Assembly: GCA_023410645.1 (NCBI GenBank)
Contig: JAEYPQ010000065.1
Span: 1 to 64,000 of the forward strand
DNA length: 64,000 bases
Direction: 5' to 3'
Source: Bacillota bacterium
GTDB lineage: Bacteria > Bacillota > Clostridia > TANB77 > CAG-465
In this document: one piece after another, positions 1 to 8,553 of the stretch
Numbering within the stretch: position 1 is the stretch's first letter
How the letters are laid out: every line of letters begins with the position of its first letter
Made by a program: the position numbers and the translations under genes
Notes under the pieces: generated by a model
What the model saw: only the letters and a program-made list of their open reading frames with translations
What the model was told of the DNA's origin: nothing
Databases searched by the model: none

Positions 1-399
1 TACGGTACATCTGGAATAACATTATGGAATTCCGGAAATGCAAAGTCACAAAATATAATAAGAAAAAGATTGACTGATGCGACATATGCAAAATTTGCAA
101 ATAGAAAAGGAGATGGATTATGGGAGATATCAAACATAAATAGTTATTTTGGAATGTATACAGCAGGAACATCTGGCTGGAATTGGTTAATAGATACAAC
201 AAGAGATTCTAGTGCTGGAGGACAAAGTGCTACTGGTTGGAATGGTGATTTAATGTTAGTAGGTCATGCTTTTCAATCTTGGTTTGATCGTGGAGGCAGA
301 TGTATCCATGGTGTTAATGCAGGTGTATTGGCTTCTTCTATATCTTATGGTGATCTTGTACCTACCGGTTCTTTCCGACCAACTCTTGTAATTATATAA
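1..399 (+). CDS. C-terminal part of a surface protein (left end cut by window)
   Basis: The reading frame is open from base 1 to the TAA at 397-399, so this is the last 132 residues of a longer gene. The visible part is rich in Gly, Trp and aromatic residues (WNWLIDTTRD, then GWNGDLMLVG) and ends in SFRPTLVII. The decayed gene just downstream (576-1385) has the same WDWLIDTVRD, GWNSYYMLV and RSFHSVLV blocks in the same order and starts with a prepilin-like segment. I infer that this protein also had such an N-terminus and is an exported surface protein. The function of the C-terminal domain is unknown to me. A hairpin terminator follows. Confidence 0.65.
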   Translation, partial: YGTSGITLWNSGNAKSQNIIRKRLTDATYAKFANRKGDGLWEISNINSYFGMYTAGTSGWNWLIDTTRDSSAGGQSATGWNGDLMLVGHAFQSWFDRGGRCIHGVNAGVLASSISYGDLVPTGSFRPTLVII

Positions 400-468
400 A
401 AATATATATTACAGTAAATATAAAAAGTCTAGTATAATTTATACATGCATAAATACTATAAAATTATA

Positions 469-510
469 AAACTATGTAATTATTATTTTTATATCGTTGC
501 ATAGTTTTTT
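469..510 (+). terminator. Rho-independent terminator after the first surface gene
   Basis: Arms 469-479 and 497-507 pair over 11 bp with one G-T pair, followed by a T-run. Confidence 0.65.
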
Positions 511-575
511 AGTAATATGTTTAAAAAAGATTTAATATTGTATAAAATAAATATATAAAAAGATAGGTTATACAG

Positions 576-1385
576 ATGAAAATGGGAATAAGCCTAATAG
601 TATTAGTAATAACAATAATAGTTATAATAATACTTGCAGGAGCAGTAATATTAAATTTAACAAATAACAACCCAATGGATTCAGCAAGAATAGCAAAATT
701 AGTACAGTAAAGGGGACCATTAGAATTCGCTTACAGTTATATTTAAAAAGTAAGATGACAAGCACAATGGGAGAATATTCATCAAGAGATATAATAACAG
801 GAAAAGCAGGTGGAATAGGTCGCAAGATATTGATTTGCCAAAGATATAAAATGAATCAAAAATAAAATGGAACATAGAACTATCAACTGGAAAGTTTTAT
901 CTGATGTATGATAGTAAGGATGACTATGAAAGTTGGCTGGGGGAATATAATGAAGAAACAGAAGTATTAAATGATTCTTCATTAGAAGAATTCGTAATGA
1001 CAAAAAAGCAACAGTGGCAATATTGGATAAAAATGTGGTAGAAGTAAATGGATTAAGATATAATAAACTAGATATATTAAATTTACCAGTAGCAACAACA
1101 AAAGCAATAAAGGGAATGTTTCAAAACAGGTAAGAATTCTAATGGAAAGAATTGGGATTGGTTAATTGATACAGTAAGAGATGGAGCACAAGGATCACAA
1201 TTAATAAGGGGATGGAATAGCTATTACATGTTAGTTTGACCATTATTATGGATTTATCGTGGTAGTTATTTTATTAGTGAATCTGGTGTAGGTTTATTTG
1301 ATACTAATATGAACTTGGTAATCCACAAGCATATCGCTCATTCCATTCTGTATTGGTATCAATGTATGGATTATTGAATTCTTAA
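576..1385 (+). pseudogene. Decayed prepilin-like surface protein, paralogue of the preceding gene
   Basis: An ATG at 576 opens a 44-codon frame: MKMGISLIVL, a hydrophobic stretch, then LTNNNPMDSARIAKL and a TAA at 708-710. This is the same N-terminal block as in the surface genes at 48756 (minus) and 52526. Past the stop, homologous pieces continue in shifting frames: KWNIELSTGKFYLMYDSKDD near 868-925, ATVAILDKNVVEVNGLRY near 1012-1065, NGKNWDWLIDTVRDG near 1138-1185, and RSFHSVLV near 1338-1361. At least four frame changes plus internal stops (for example TGA at 1237) rule out a functional product. The order of pieces matches the C-terminus of the gene at 1-399, so this is a degenerated tandem paralogue. 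Confidence 0.8.
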
Positions 1386-1424
1386 AATATATGTTATTAA
1401 ATATTTAATAACATATATTTTTTT
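1385..1424 (+). terminator. Terminator after the decayed surface gene
   Basis: 17-bp arms 1385-1401 and 1404-1420 around a 2-base centre, then a T-run. It overlaps the stop of the pseudogene. Confidence 0.6.
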
Positions 1425-1458
1425 GGCTTAGCTCCTTGAAAGGCATAAGGAAAACAAC

Positions 1459-1475
1459 CACTGGCTATGCCAGTG
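1459..1475. repeat. Short hairpin in IS200 remnant
   Basis: CACTGGC / GCCAGTG arms (1459-1465, 1469-1475) with a TAT loop. It is a candidate subterminal hairpin of the kind TnpA(Y1) recognises. The assignment to an element end is inference. Confidence 0.45.
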
Positions 1476-1573
1476 AGAAAAGAAAAGCTTTTAGCTATAA
1501 AGAGAAAAATAACCTCCTATGATATAATAGTGATATTCCGACAATAACACAATTATAAAAAGGAGGTATCCAG

Positions 1574-1612
1574 ATGGATGATAATAGTTTAACACATACG
1601 AGGTGGAATTGC
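1574..1612 (+). pseudogene. tnpA: 5' fragment of an IS200-type transposase (tnpA)
   Basis: A strong AAGGAGG site at 1559-1565 precedes ATG 1574. The 13 codons read MDDNSLTHTRWNC, the start of an IS200 Y1 transposase (compare NDIKSLSHTRWNC in the minus-strand copy). The match then stops abruptly and the following bases belong to the opposite-strand copy. The leader differs from that of the minus-strand copy, so the fragment comes from a different IS200 relative. Confidence 0.7.
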
Positions 1613-1810
1613 CACCAACATATGTATGTGATCTGAACATGCATGTGCTTCCATTATTTCTACGTCTTTATACTTACACAACTGCCTTAATATTATCCCT
1701 ATATCATTTTTTATTTTTCCATATATCTCTTTTCTCCTATATTTGGGTATAAAGACTATATGGTATTTGCAATTCCACCTCGTATGTGATAAACTTTTTA
1801 TATCATTCAT
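1589..1810 (-). pseudogene. tnpA: Truncated IS200-type transposase (tnpA), N-terminal half
   Basis: The frame runs leftward from ATG 1808-1810, with AAAGGGG just upstream. It reads MNDIKSLSHTRWNCKYHIVF, then PKYRRKEIYGKIKNDIG, and SDHIHMLVAIPP, which contains the HUH-type metal motif (HIH) of Y1 transposases. The family is about 130-150 residues long. Here homology ends near residue 70, before the catalytic tyrosine helix, and three junk residues lead to a stop. An in-frame upstream ATG at 1912 exists but would read through two hairpins and is not the natural start. Confidence 0.85.
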
Positions 1811-1815
1811 ATGAA

Positions 1816-1853
1816 TGTCCCCTTTCAATATCATTATATATTGAAAGGGGACA
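1816..1853 (-). repeat. Perfect 16-bp hairpin in the IS200 leader, covering the tnpA ribosome site
   Basis: Arms 1816-1831 and 1838-1853 are perfectly complementary with a 6-base loop. On the minus strand the AAAGGGG ribosome site of tnpA lies in the stem. Leader hairpins that block read-through and hide the start are known for IS200. The role here is by analogy. Confidence 0.7.
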
Positions 1854-1882
1854 TTTGTCCATTCAACGCTAAAGCTACATCG

Positions 1883-1905
1883 AACCCCCAGACTATCTGG
1901 GGGTT
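1883..1905. repeat. 10-bp hairpin near the IS200 end
   Basis: Arms 1883-1892 and 1896-1905 (AACCCCCAGA / TCTGGGGGTT) with a CTA loop, followed on the plus strand by TT. It is either the IS end hairpin or a terminator. Confidence 0.55.
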
Positions 1906-1920
1906 TTAACACACAATAAT

Positions 1921-1951
1921 ACCGCCTGTTTTACAGGCGGTAAATTATTTT
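1921..1951 (+). terminator. GC-rich hairpin with T-run before murE
   Basis: ACCGCCTGT (1921-1929) pairs with ACAGGCGGT (1933-1941). An AT/T-rich tail follows. It separates the IS remnant from the murE promoter. Confidence 0.65.
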
Positions 1952-2070
1952 TTAATTGATACAATGTTTTATAAATTATTCTATTTTTTGCGAAAGTTAA
2001 TATAATTTAATATATAGTATAGAACAATTTTAAAAAACTAAATAAAATTAATAAAGCTAGGATTTACTAG

Positions 2071-2100
2071 TTTACAAAAGAGATTTATTTGTGATATAAT
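2071..2100 (+). promoter_or_regulatory. Sigma-A type promoter of the murE operon
   Basis: TTTACA at 2071-2076, an 18-bp spacer, then TATAAT at 2095-2100 with an extended TG two bases before it. The murE start codon is 33 bases downstream of the -10 box. Confidence 0.75.
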
Positions 2101-2132
2101 ATAAATATCTATGGAAAAGGGGAGGCTATATT

Positions 2133-3614
2133 ATGCTTTTACAGTATTTAATTGAAGATTTAGGTGATAGAGTAGTAAATATTAAAGGATCTACCAATAT
2201 TGAAATTAATAAAATAGAATACGATTCAAATAAAATAGAAAATAGTGATGTCTTCGTTGCAATAAAAGGTTTTTCTCAAGATGGAAATGAGTTTATAAAA
2301 GATGCAATAGAAAAAGGTGCAAGTTGTATTATTGCTCAAGATGACATTAACCTATCAGAATATGAAAATAATGAAGTTGTAGTTATCACAGTTAAAGATG
2401 TAAGAGAATCTTTAGCAATAATTGCAGCCACTTATTATGATAATCCTGGTCATAAATTAAAATTAATTGGAGTCACTGGTACTAAAGGAAAGACCACTAC
2501 TGTATATATGATAAGAGATATTTTACTTGCATCGGGTAAAAGAACTGGTATGATTGGAACAATATATAACACATACGGAAATGTGCAAATTGAAGCAACT
2601 AGAACTTCTCCTGAGTCACTTGATTTACAAAAGCTCCTTTATGATATGGTAGAAGCTGATATGGAATATGTAGTTATAGAAGTAAGTTCACATGCCTTAG
2701 AGCTAAAACGTGTGTATGGACTTAGATTTGCTATAAGTGTATTTACTAATTTATCTGAAGAACATCTAGATTTTCACGAGAATATGGATAACTACTTAAA
2801 AGCTAAAGCTAAGTTATTTGATATATCAGATTATGCCTTAATAAATGGTGACGATATATATGCCCCAAGACTTTTAAAAATGATTCCATGTAAATCAGCA
2901 ACTTTTGGACTTGATAATAGTGTTAATTTAACTGCTGGAGATGTAAGAGTTAATGCTGAGTACATTGAATACAAAATGTATATAAATAAAATGCTTGAAA
3001 CAATTAGAGTCAATATTCCAGGAAGATTTACTGTATATAATTCTTTAGCAGCAATTGGAGTATGTAGTTTCCTAAATTGCCAAATGGATGCAATATTACT
3101 TGCACTTGCAAATGTTAAAGTTCCTGGTAGAAGTGAAATTGTAAATATAAACAAAACATTTACTGTAATGATTGATTTTGCTCATAATCCATCTAGCCTT
3201 GAAGCTATTCTTACTGCAGTAAAAAAACATGCTAAAGGAAGAATTATATGTGTATTTGGTTGTGGTGGAAATAGAGATACAATAAAAAGACCTCTAATGG
3301 GTGAAATTTCTGGAAGACTTGCTGATTTTACAGTTATAACAACTGATAATCCAAGAAATGAAGAACCAATAAAAATCATGAAAGATATAGAAGAAGGAAT
3401 AAAAACTACAAAAGGCCTTTATAAAATAATTGAAAATAGACGTGAAGCAATAAAATTTGCTATGAGAATAGCATGGAAAAATGATATTATTATCATCGCA
3501 GGAAAAGGTCATGAAACTTATCAAATATTAAAAAATAATAAAAAGATAAGATTTGATGAACGTGAAATTGTAAAGAAACTTGCAGAGGAGATGCCTGATA
3601 AGAATATAGAATAG
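2133..3614 (+). CDS. murE: UDP-N-acetylmuramyl-tripeptide synthetase MurE
   Basis: 493 residues, normal for MurE. It ligates the third amino acid to UDP-MurNAc-L-Ala-D-Glu in the cytoplasm. The ATP loop GTKGKTTT lies near residues 113-122. The C-terminal substrate motif DNPRNE near residue 404 is the version known for enzymes that add meso-diaminopimelate, so m-DAP peptidoglycan is likely. GGGGAGG sits about 7 bases before the ATG. It is the first gene of the 2-9 kb operon behind a clear promoter. mraY follows after 9 bases. murF and murD, often found here, are not in the window. Confidence 0.95.
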   Translation: MLLQYLIEDLGDRVVNIKGSTNIEINKIEYDSNKIENSDVFVAIKGFSQDGNEFIKDAIEKGASCIIAQDDINLSEYENNEVVVITVKDVRESLAIIAATYYDNPGHKLKLIGVTGTKGKTTTVYMIRDILLASGKRTGMIGTIYNTYGNVQIEATRTSPESLDLQKLLYDMVEADMEYVVIEVSSHALELKRVYGLRFAISVFTNLSEEHLDFHENMDNYLKAKAKLFDISDYALINGDDIYAPRLLKMIPCKSATFGLDNSVNLTAGDVRVNAEYIEYKMYINKMLETIRVNIPGRFTVYNSLAAIGVCSFLNCQMDAILLALANVKVPGRSEIVNINKTFTVMIDFAHNPSSLEAILTAVKKHAKGRIICVFGCGGNRDTIKRPLMGEISGRLADFTVITTDNPRNEEPIKIMKDIEEGIKTTKGLYKIIENRREAIKFAMRIAWKNDIIIIAGKGHETYQILKNNKKIRFDEREIVKKLAEEMPDKNIE

Positions 3615-3623
3615 GAGAAAGTT

Positions 3624-4577
3624 ATGAATACACAAACGTTAAATTTTGTAATTGCATTTATAGCAACAGCTGTACTTGGAGTGATAGTTGTTCCAATACT
3701 CAGAAAATTAAAAATTGGTCAAATTGTAAGAGAAGATGGACCTGAATCACATTTAAAGAAAAGTGGTACACCTGTAATGGGAGGTATCATGATGATTATA
3801 GTACTTACTGTATTACTTGGAATTAATGCTATAAAATATCCAACATTGATCTTACCTATAGTTGCAATTTTAGGATTTGGAATAGTTGGATTTATAGATG
3901 ATTATAAAAAGTTGGTTTTAAAGAATACTAAAGGTTTATCACCAAAACTAAAAATGTTAGGATTATTCCTTGTAACAGCTATATTTATATTGTTATATAT
4001 TAATATGTTTCATTTGGGAACAGATATAATAATACCATTAGTTGATCAACCAATAACATTATCACTTGGGTTGTTTGTAATATTTACATCATTTGTTTTA
4101 CTTGGTACTAGTAATGCTGTAAATTTAACAGATGGACTTGATGGATTAGCATCTGGTGTTGTATCAATAATAATGACGTTTTTTACAATAGTTGCTGTAA
4201 AAGATGGAAATACTGAAATGATTATTCTTGGAAGCGCGACTGTAGGTACTTGTCTTGCATTTTTATTATTTAATTCTCATCCAGCAAAAGTATTCATGGG
4301 AGATACTGGATCACTTGCGTTAGGCGGTGCAATAGCAAGTATAGCAATAATTACAAAAATGCCTTTATATTTAATAATAGTTGCATTTGTATGTATATTT
4401 GATACTATTTCTGTGATCTTACAAGTTGCATATTTTAAAATTACAAATGGAAAAAGAATATTTAAAATGGCACCTTTTCATCATCATTTAGAATTATCTG
4501 GAATTAAGGAAACAAAGGTTGTTTTAATATTTTGGATAATTACTGCTGTACTTTGTATGGTAGCATACTTCATATAA
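3624..4577 (+). CDS. mraY: Phospho-N-acetylmuramoyl-pentapeptide transferase MraY
   Basis: 317 residues with about ten membrane helices. It moves phospho-MurNAc-pentapeptide onto undecaprenyl phosphate at the inner membrane face, giving lipid I. Family signatures are FIDDYKK near residue 91, NLTDGLDGLA near residues 165-175, GDTGSLALGG near 227 and the APFHHHLE loop near residue 288. The Asp pairs and the His triad are intact. GGAGAAAG precedes the ATG. It is translated from the murE operon. Confidence 0.95.
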   Translation: MNTQTLNFVIAFIATAVLGVIVVPILRKLKIGQIVREDGPESHLKKSGTPVMGGIMMIIVLTVLLGINAIKYPTLILPIVAILGFGIVGFIDDYKKLVLKNTKGLSPKLKMLGLFLVTAIFILLYINMFHLGTDIIIPLVDQPITLSLGLFVIFTSFVLLGTSNAVNLTDGLDGLASGVVSIIMTFFTIVAVKDGNTEMIILGSATVGTCLAFLLFNSHPAKVFMGDTGSLALGGAIASIAIITKMPLYLIIVAFVCIFDTISVILQVAYFKITNGKRIFKMAPFHHHLELSGIKETKVVLIFWIITAVLCMVAYFI

Positions 4578-4590
4578 TTTAGGGGATACA

Positions 4591-5724
4591 ATGAAAAAGA
4601 TTAGTATTATTTCAAAAAGTGAAAATAGTGAAAAAAGTAATATGGATTTCAGTATGTTGGTGACTATAATAATACTTTTATGTATGGGACTTATTATGGT
4701 TTCTTCAGCTAGTTCATATAACGCACTAAGCAACTATTCAAACAGTAATTTTTATTTATCAAAACAATTAATGTTTGCAGTTGCTGGTGTTGTAGCTATG
4801 TTTGTTATATCTAAGATAGATTATAACATTTATAAAAAGTTAGCATATATTGGCTTTTGGGCATCAATAGTTCTTATGATTTTAGTTTTAGTTCCAGGAG
4901 TTGGGCAAGAGAGAAATGGTGCAACAAGATGGCTTGGTATTGGAGACTTTACATTTCAACCATCAGAGGTTATGAAACTTACTCTTGTTCTTGCCATATC
5001 AACTTATTTAGCAATAAATTACAAGAAACTTAAAACTTTTAAAGGGTATGTAATTCCAATTGCTATGCTTATACTTGTAATGGCAATAATGTTTTTACAA
5101 AAACATTTAAGTGGTACATTAGTAATGATTATTGCTGCTGCATCTGTTATATTTGCAAGTGGAATTAAAATTAAAGCAAAATATATAGTTATTGGAGCTA
5201 TTATAGGTAGTTTGGCGGTTGCAGGTTTTATATTATCTGAAGAATTTAGACTTCAAAGAATAATGTCTTTTATGAATCCTGAAGAAGATATAAAAGATGG
5301 TAACTGGCAGGCAGCACAAAGTTTATATGCAATAGGTTCAGGTGGAATATTTGGTAGAGGGCTAGGTCAAAGTAGACAAAAGTACCTATGGCTTCCAGAA
5401 GCACAAAATGACTTTATATTTTCAGTACTTGGAGAAGAATTAGGACTTGTAGGAACTGTTTCCGTATCACTTATATTTGCATTTTTCATATATAGAGGAT
5501 ACAGAATAGCAATAACAGCAAGAGATATGTATGGTTCTTTAATAGCAGCTGGAATAACAAGTGTTTTTGCACTACAGATAATAGTAAATATCGCTGTTGT
5601 AACCTGTACGATACCAGTAACTGGTATGCCACTTCCTTTTTTTAGTTATGGTGGAACGGCACTGGCATTAAATTTATGTGCTATGGGTATACTTTTAAAT
5701 ATTTCAAGAACTTGCAAAAAATAA
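4591..5724 (+). CDS. ftsW: FtsW/RodA/SpoVE-type peptidoglycan polymerase
   Basis: 377 residues, SEDS family, ten predicted helices after a short polar N-terminus. SEDS proteins polymerise lipid II together with a class B PBP. Recognisable stretches are GARRW-like NGATRWLGIG near residue 110, SGTLVMI near 172, and the C-terminal GMPLPFFSYGGTAL, typical of the family. Position between mraY and murG is that of ftsW or spoVE in Firmicutes. Sequence alone does not tell the vegetative FtsW from the spore-specific SpoVE. Start at ATG 4591 behind AGGGGAT. Confidence 0.9.
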   Translation: MKKISIISKSENSEKSNMDFSMLVTIIILLCMGLIMVSSASSYNALSNYSNSNFYLSKQLMFAVAGVVAMFVISKIDYNIYKKLAYIGFWASIVLMILVLVPGVGQERNGATRWLGIGDFTFQPSEVMKLTLVLAISTYLAINYKKLKTFKGYVIPIAMLILVMAIMFLQKHLSGTLVMIIAAASVIFASGIKIKAKYIVIGAIIGSLAVAGFILSEEFRLQRIMSFMNPEEDIKDGNWQAAQSLYAIGSGGIFGRGLGQSRQKYLWLPEAQNDFIFSVLGEELGLVGTVSVSLIFAFFIYRGYRIAITARDMYGSLIAAGITSVFALQIIVNIAVVTCTIPVTGMPLPFFSYGGTALALNLCAMGILLNISRTCKK

Positions 5725-5749
5725 ATATTAATGAAAGGATAAAATTAAT

Positions 5750-6877
5750 ATGAGAGCAATTTTAGCTTGTGCTGGTACTGGAGGTCATATAAATCCAGCA
5801 ATAGCAATAGCAAATATAATAGTTAAAAATGAACCAGATTCTGAAATTTTATTTATAGGAACTGAAAATGGCCTTGAAAATGAAATTGTAACAAAATCTG
5901 GTTATAAAATAAAACACATTAGAACTGGAAAATTAATAAGAAGTCTAACTTTAAAAAATATTAAAGCCATATTTGATACATATAAAGGTATCGGAGATGC
6001 AAAAAAAATAATAAAAGAATTTAAACCAGATGTTGTAATTGGTACTGGTGGTTATATATGTGGACCAGTTATGTTATCAGCAAAAAAACTTAAAATTCCA
6101 TATATACTTCATGAAAGTAATGCTTTTCCTGGAGTCTCTGTTAAATTACTTGCAAAGAATGCTAGTAGAATATTAATAGGGTTTAAGGAAGCTGCATCTA
6201 GAATAAGCACAAAAGCAAATATAACATATACTGGTACTCCTGCAAAATTTACACAGGAGACTATCTTTAAATTAGATAAAGATAAGTGCAAGAAGAATCT
6301 AGGATTAGATAAAATAAACAAAAAAATTATATTTGTTACTTGTGGTAGTCAAGGGGCTGTTAAAATAAATAATATAGTCTTAGACATGGTAAAAGAAAAA
6401 TTAAGTGATGATATATTTATTGTATTAGTCTCTGGTCAAAAAAATTATGATAAAATGCTTGAAAGAAAAAATGAGATTGAACATGAGATTAATGTTAATT
6501 TAGATGAATATATAAAAATAGAAAAATTTGTATTTAATATGGAAGAAATGTACAAAGTAGCGGATATATGTTTAACACGTTCTGGGGCTATGACAATAAC
6601 TGAACTTTCGCTTGCTGGAAAATCATCAATTCTTATTCCACTTCCAAGTGCAGCTGAAAATCATCAGTTATACAATGCAAAAGTATTAGAAAGTGTAAAT
6701 GCTGCTAAAATAATTGAAGAAAAAGATTTAAATATAAATGTGTTATATGATACTATAATGAATATTATAAAAAATAATAAAATAGAAGAAATGGGTATAA
6801 ATGCTTCGAGCATTATAGTTAACGATGTAAATGAAAATATATATAAATGTATAAAGGATGTTTTAAATAAAAAGTAG
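5750..6877 (+). CDS. murG: Lipid II synthase MurG (GT28 glycosyltransferase)
   Basis: 375 residues. It adds GlcNAc from UDP-GlcNAc to lipid I on the cytoplasmic membrane face. Visible features are the N-terminal glycine loop CAGTGGHINPAIA, IGTGGYICGP near residue 100, HESNAFPG near 125, and the C-terminal donor-site region TRSGAMTITELSLAGK followed by PLPSAAENHQ. AAAGGAT sits before the ATG. Its stop codon abuts the next gene, so the two are likely coupled. Confidence 0.95.
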   Translation: MRAILACAGTGGHINPAIAIANIIVKNEPDSEILFIGTENGLENEIVTKSGYKIKHIRTGKLIRSLTLKNIKAIFDTYKGIGDAKKIIKEFKPDVVIGTGGYICGPVMLSAKKLKIPYILHESNAFPGVSVKLLAKNASRILIGFKEAASRISTKANITYTGTPAKFTQETIFKLDKDKCKKNLGLDKINKKIIFVTCGSQGAVKINNIVLDMVKEKLSDDIFIVLVSGQKNYDKMLERKNEIEHEINVNLDEYIKIEKFVFNMEEMYKVADICLTRSGAMTITELSLAGKSSILIPLPSAAENHQLYNAKVLESVNAAKIIEEKDLNINVLYDTIMNIIKNNKIEEMGINASSIIVNDVNENIYKCIKDVLNKK

Positions 6878-6886
6878 GTGAAAGAC

Positions 6887-7738
6887 TTGGAAAAAAAGGA
6901 ACTAAATAAAACTAGGACAAGCAACAATAATGTAAGTAAAAATAAAGGTAATTTAGGAAATAAAAATTCGGCAAAAACAAAAAAAGTAAAAACTATAAAT
7001 AACATTAAGAAATCAAAGAAAAGAAAAAAATTATTTTTATTTTTATTTATAATACTTTTAATTATTGTATCTATTAGCTTATTATTTACATTACAAACTT
7101 TCAATGTAAAAAATATAAATATAGTTGGTCTTACAAAATATACAAATGAACAATTGATAAACTCTGTTGATATTAAAATAAATAATAATATCTTTTTGCA
7201 ACTCTTAAGACATAATAAAAATAACTATACAGATTTGCCATATGTTGAGGATGTTAAGGTATCGTTAAAACTTCCAAATGAAATTGATATGAAAGTTACT
7301 GAAAGAAAATCAATTTATTTTGCATATGATAAAGAAAGAAATAAATTTTATAGATTAGATAAAAATGGATATATTTTAGAAAATAGTGATATAAACTCAA
7401 AAACTCAAGATGAAATTTTAACTTATGGAATACCATTTGATGAGAATGTAACATTAGGAACTAAAATAAATGATATAAGTGCTTCAAATCTTGCAATGTA
7501 TTCTAATATACATAATAGATTTAATGATTCTGGAATAAAAGGTAATATAACTAAAGTGAATTTTGAAAATTCCTTGACAACTATAACTTTAGATGATAAA
7601 CTTAATATTGTATTGCCAAACGATACAAATTTAGATTATAATATGACATTGTTAAAGAGCATACTAGAAAATATTCCAGAAGATCCAGTTGGAGTTATAG
7701 ATATGACTAAAACTAATCCTGTACTTTCTAGTTTTTAA
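6887..7738 (+). CDS. ftsQ: FtsQ/DivIB-type cell division protein (POTRA)
   Basis: 283 residues: a very basic, Lys/Asn-rich cytoplasmic tail (about 1-45), one membrane helix (about 48-70), then a POTRA-like domain starting FNVKNINIVGLTKYTNEQL and a beta domain. This is the DivIB/FtsQ architecture. FtsQ bridges early and late divisome proteins outside the membrane. I start it at TTG 6887 because AGGTG at 6876-6880 is then correctly spaced. A GTG at 6878 in the same frame lies inside that ribosome site. Its place after murG fits ftsQ. Confidence 0.85.
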   Translation: MEKKELNKTRTSNNNVSKNKGNLGNKNSAKTKKVKTINNIKKSKKRKKLFLFLFIILLIIVSISLLFTLQTFNVKNINIVGLTKYTNEQLINSVDIKINNNIFLQLLRHNKNNYTDLPYVEDVKVSLKLPNEIDMKVTERKSIYFAYDKERNKFYRLDKNGYILENSDINSKTQDEILTYGIPFDENVTLGTKINDISASNLAMYSNIHNRFNDSGIKGNITKVNFENSLTTITLDDKLNIVLPNDTNLDYNMTLLKSILENIPEDPVGVIDMTKTNPVLSSF

Positions 7739-7753
7739 AGTGAGGTGAAGACT

Positions 7754-8539
7754 TTGACAAACGTTGATACAAATAATAAAAAAATTGATATGAAAGAAAT
7801 AAAAGAAAAAATATTTAGCTTTGTTAAGAAACATTCTGTTATCCAATATGTTACAATTGGTATAGCACTATTCTTTTTAAGTATGATGCTTGCTGCACAA
7901 ATGAAAAGTATTAGTGATACTGCTGAAGTTTTAGAAGGAAAAAGGGAGGCACAACTTGCTGATGATCTTGTTACTCTACAAAGAAATTATAATGACTTAA
8001 AAGCAAAGTATGAAGAAAGTCAAAAAGTAGTAGATGAATATCAAAATAATTCTGCTACAAATGATACTTTGATTTCTTCTATGAAGCAACAAAATGAAAC
8101 ACTTTCAATATTATCAGGTACAGAAGATTTAATTGGAGAAGGAATTATAATAACTTTAACTGATGGTGTTAAATCATCTGATAGCGAACTTAGATCTGAT
8201 ACACTTGTACATGATAGTGATGTATTAACTGTGGTAAATGAGCTAAAAGCAGCAGGTGCTGAGGCGATTAGTGTGAATGGGCAAAGAATTATTGCTAACT
8301 CTGCAATACGTTGTGTTGGTCCTGTAATTCAAGTTAATTATCAAAAAGTAGCTGCTCCTTTTGAGATAAAAGCAATAGGAAATGCACAATATTTAGAAAG
8401 TGCAATGAGTATAAAAAATGGTGTAGCTGACTTACTTAAAGAATACGGTGTTGGAGTTAATATCGTTAGAAAAACAGATATAAAAATTCCAAAATATGAT
8501 GGAGTTTTAACTTTTAAAAATGCAAGGGTAGATAAATAG
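7754..8539 (+). CDS. DUF881 (YlxW-like) membrane protein
   Basis: 261 residues: short cytoplasmic N-terminus, one membrane helix, a coiled-coil stretch (about residues 60-115, VTLQRNYNDLKAKYEESQK) and a DUF881 domain with ELKAAGAEAISVNGQRI and AIRCVGPVIQVN. DUF881 genes sit next to ftsQ and the small basic protein in many Firmicutes division clusters. A biochemical role is not established. The start is TTG 7754 (GAGGTG at 7743-7747 spaced correctly). The upstream in-frame GTG 7745 overlaps the ribosome site. The TTG/GGTG arrangement is the same as in the gene before it. Confidence 0.85.
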   Translation: MTNVDTNNKKIDMKEIKEKIFSFVKKHSVIQYVTIGIALFFLSMMLAAQMKSISDTAEVLEGKREAQLADDLVTLQRNYNDLKAKYEESQKVVDEYQNNSATNDTLISSMKQQNETLSILSGTEDLIGEGIIITLTDGVKSSDSELRSDTLVHDSDVLTVVNELKAAGAEAISVNGQRIIANSAIRCVGPVIQVNYQKVAAPFEIKAIGNAQYLESAMSIKNGVADLLKEYGVGVNIVRKTDIKIPKYDGVLTFKNARVDK

Positions 8540-8553
8540 AAAGGAGTAGAAAA

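Larger units (their letters stand above)
1426..1905. mobile_element. Remnant of two IS200/IS605-type elements fused in opposite orientation
   Basis: The segment holds the 5' leader and first codons of one IS200-type tnpA on the plus strand and about half of a second, diverged tnpA on the minus strand. It also holds three stem-loops of the sort found in IS200 leaders and ends. The two tnpA pieces meet inside a sequence common to both. No complete transposase remains, so the element is dead. No orfB/tnpB is visible. Confidence 0.75.

Noticed and set aside
1..1385. Prophage tail-fibre region
   Set aside because: The outer domains could suggest it, but the prepilin-like leader and absence of phage structural genes favour host surface proteins.
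1811..1912. N-terminal extension of the minus-strand tnpA to ATG 1912
   Set aside because: The extension runs through two hairpins and the tnpA leader; the ribosome site is just before ATG 1810.
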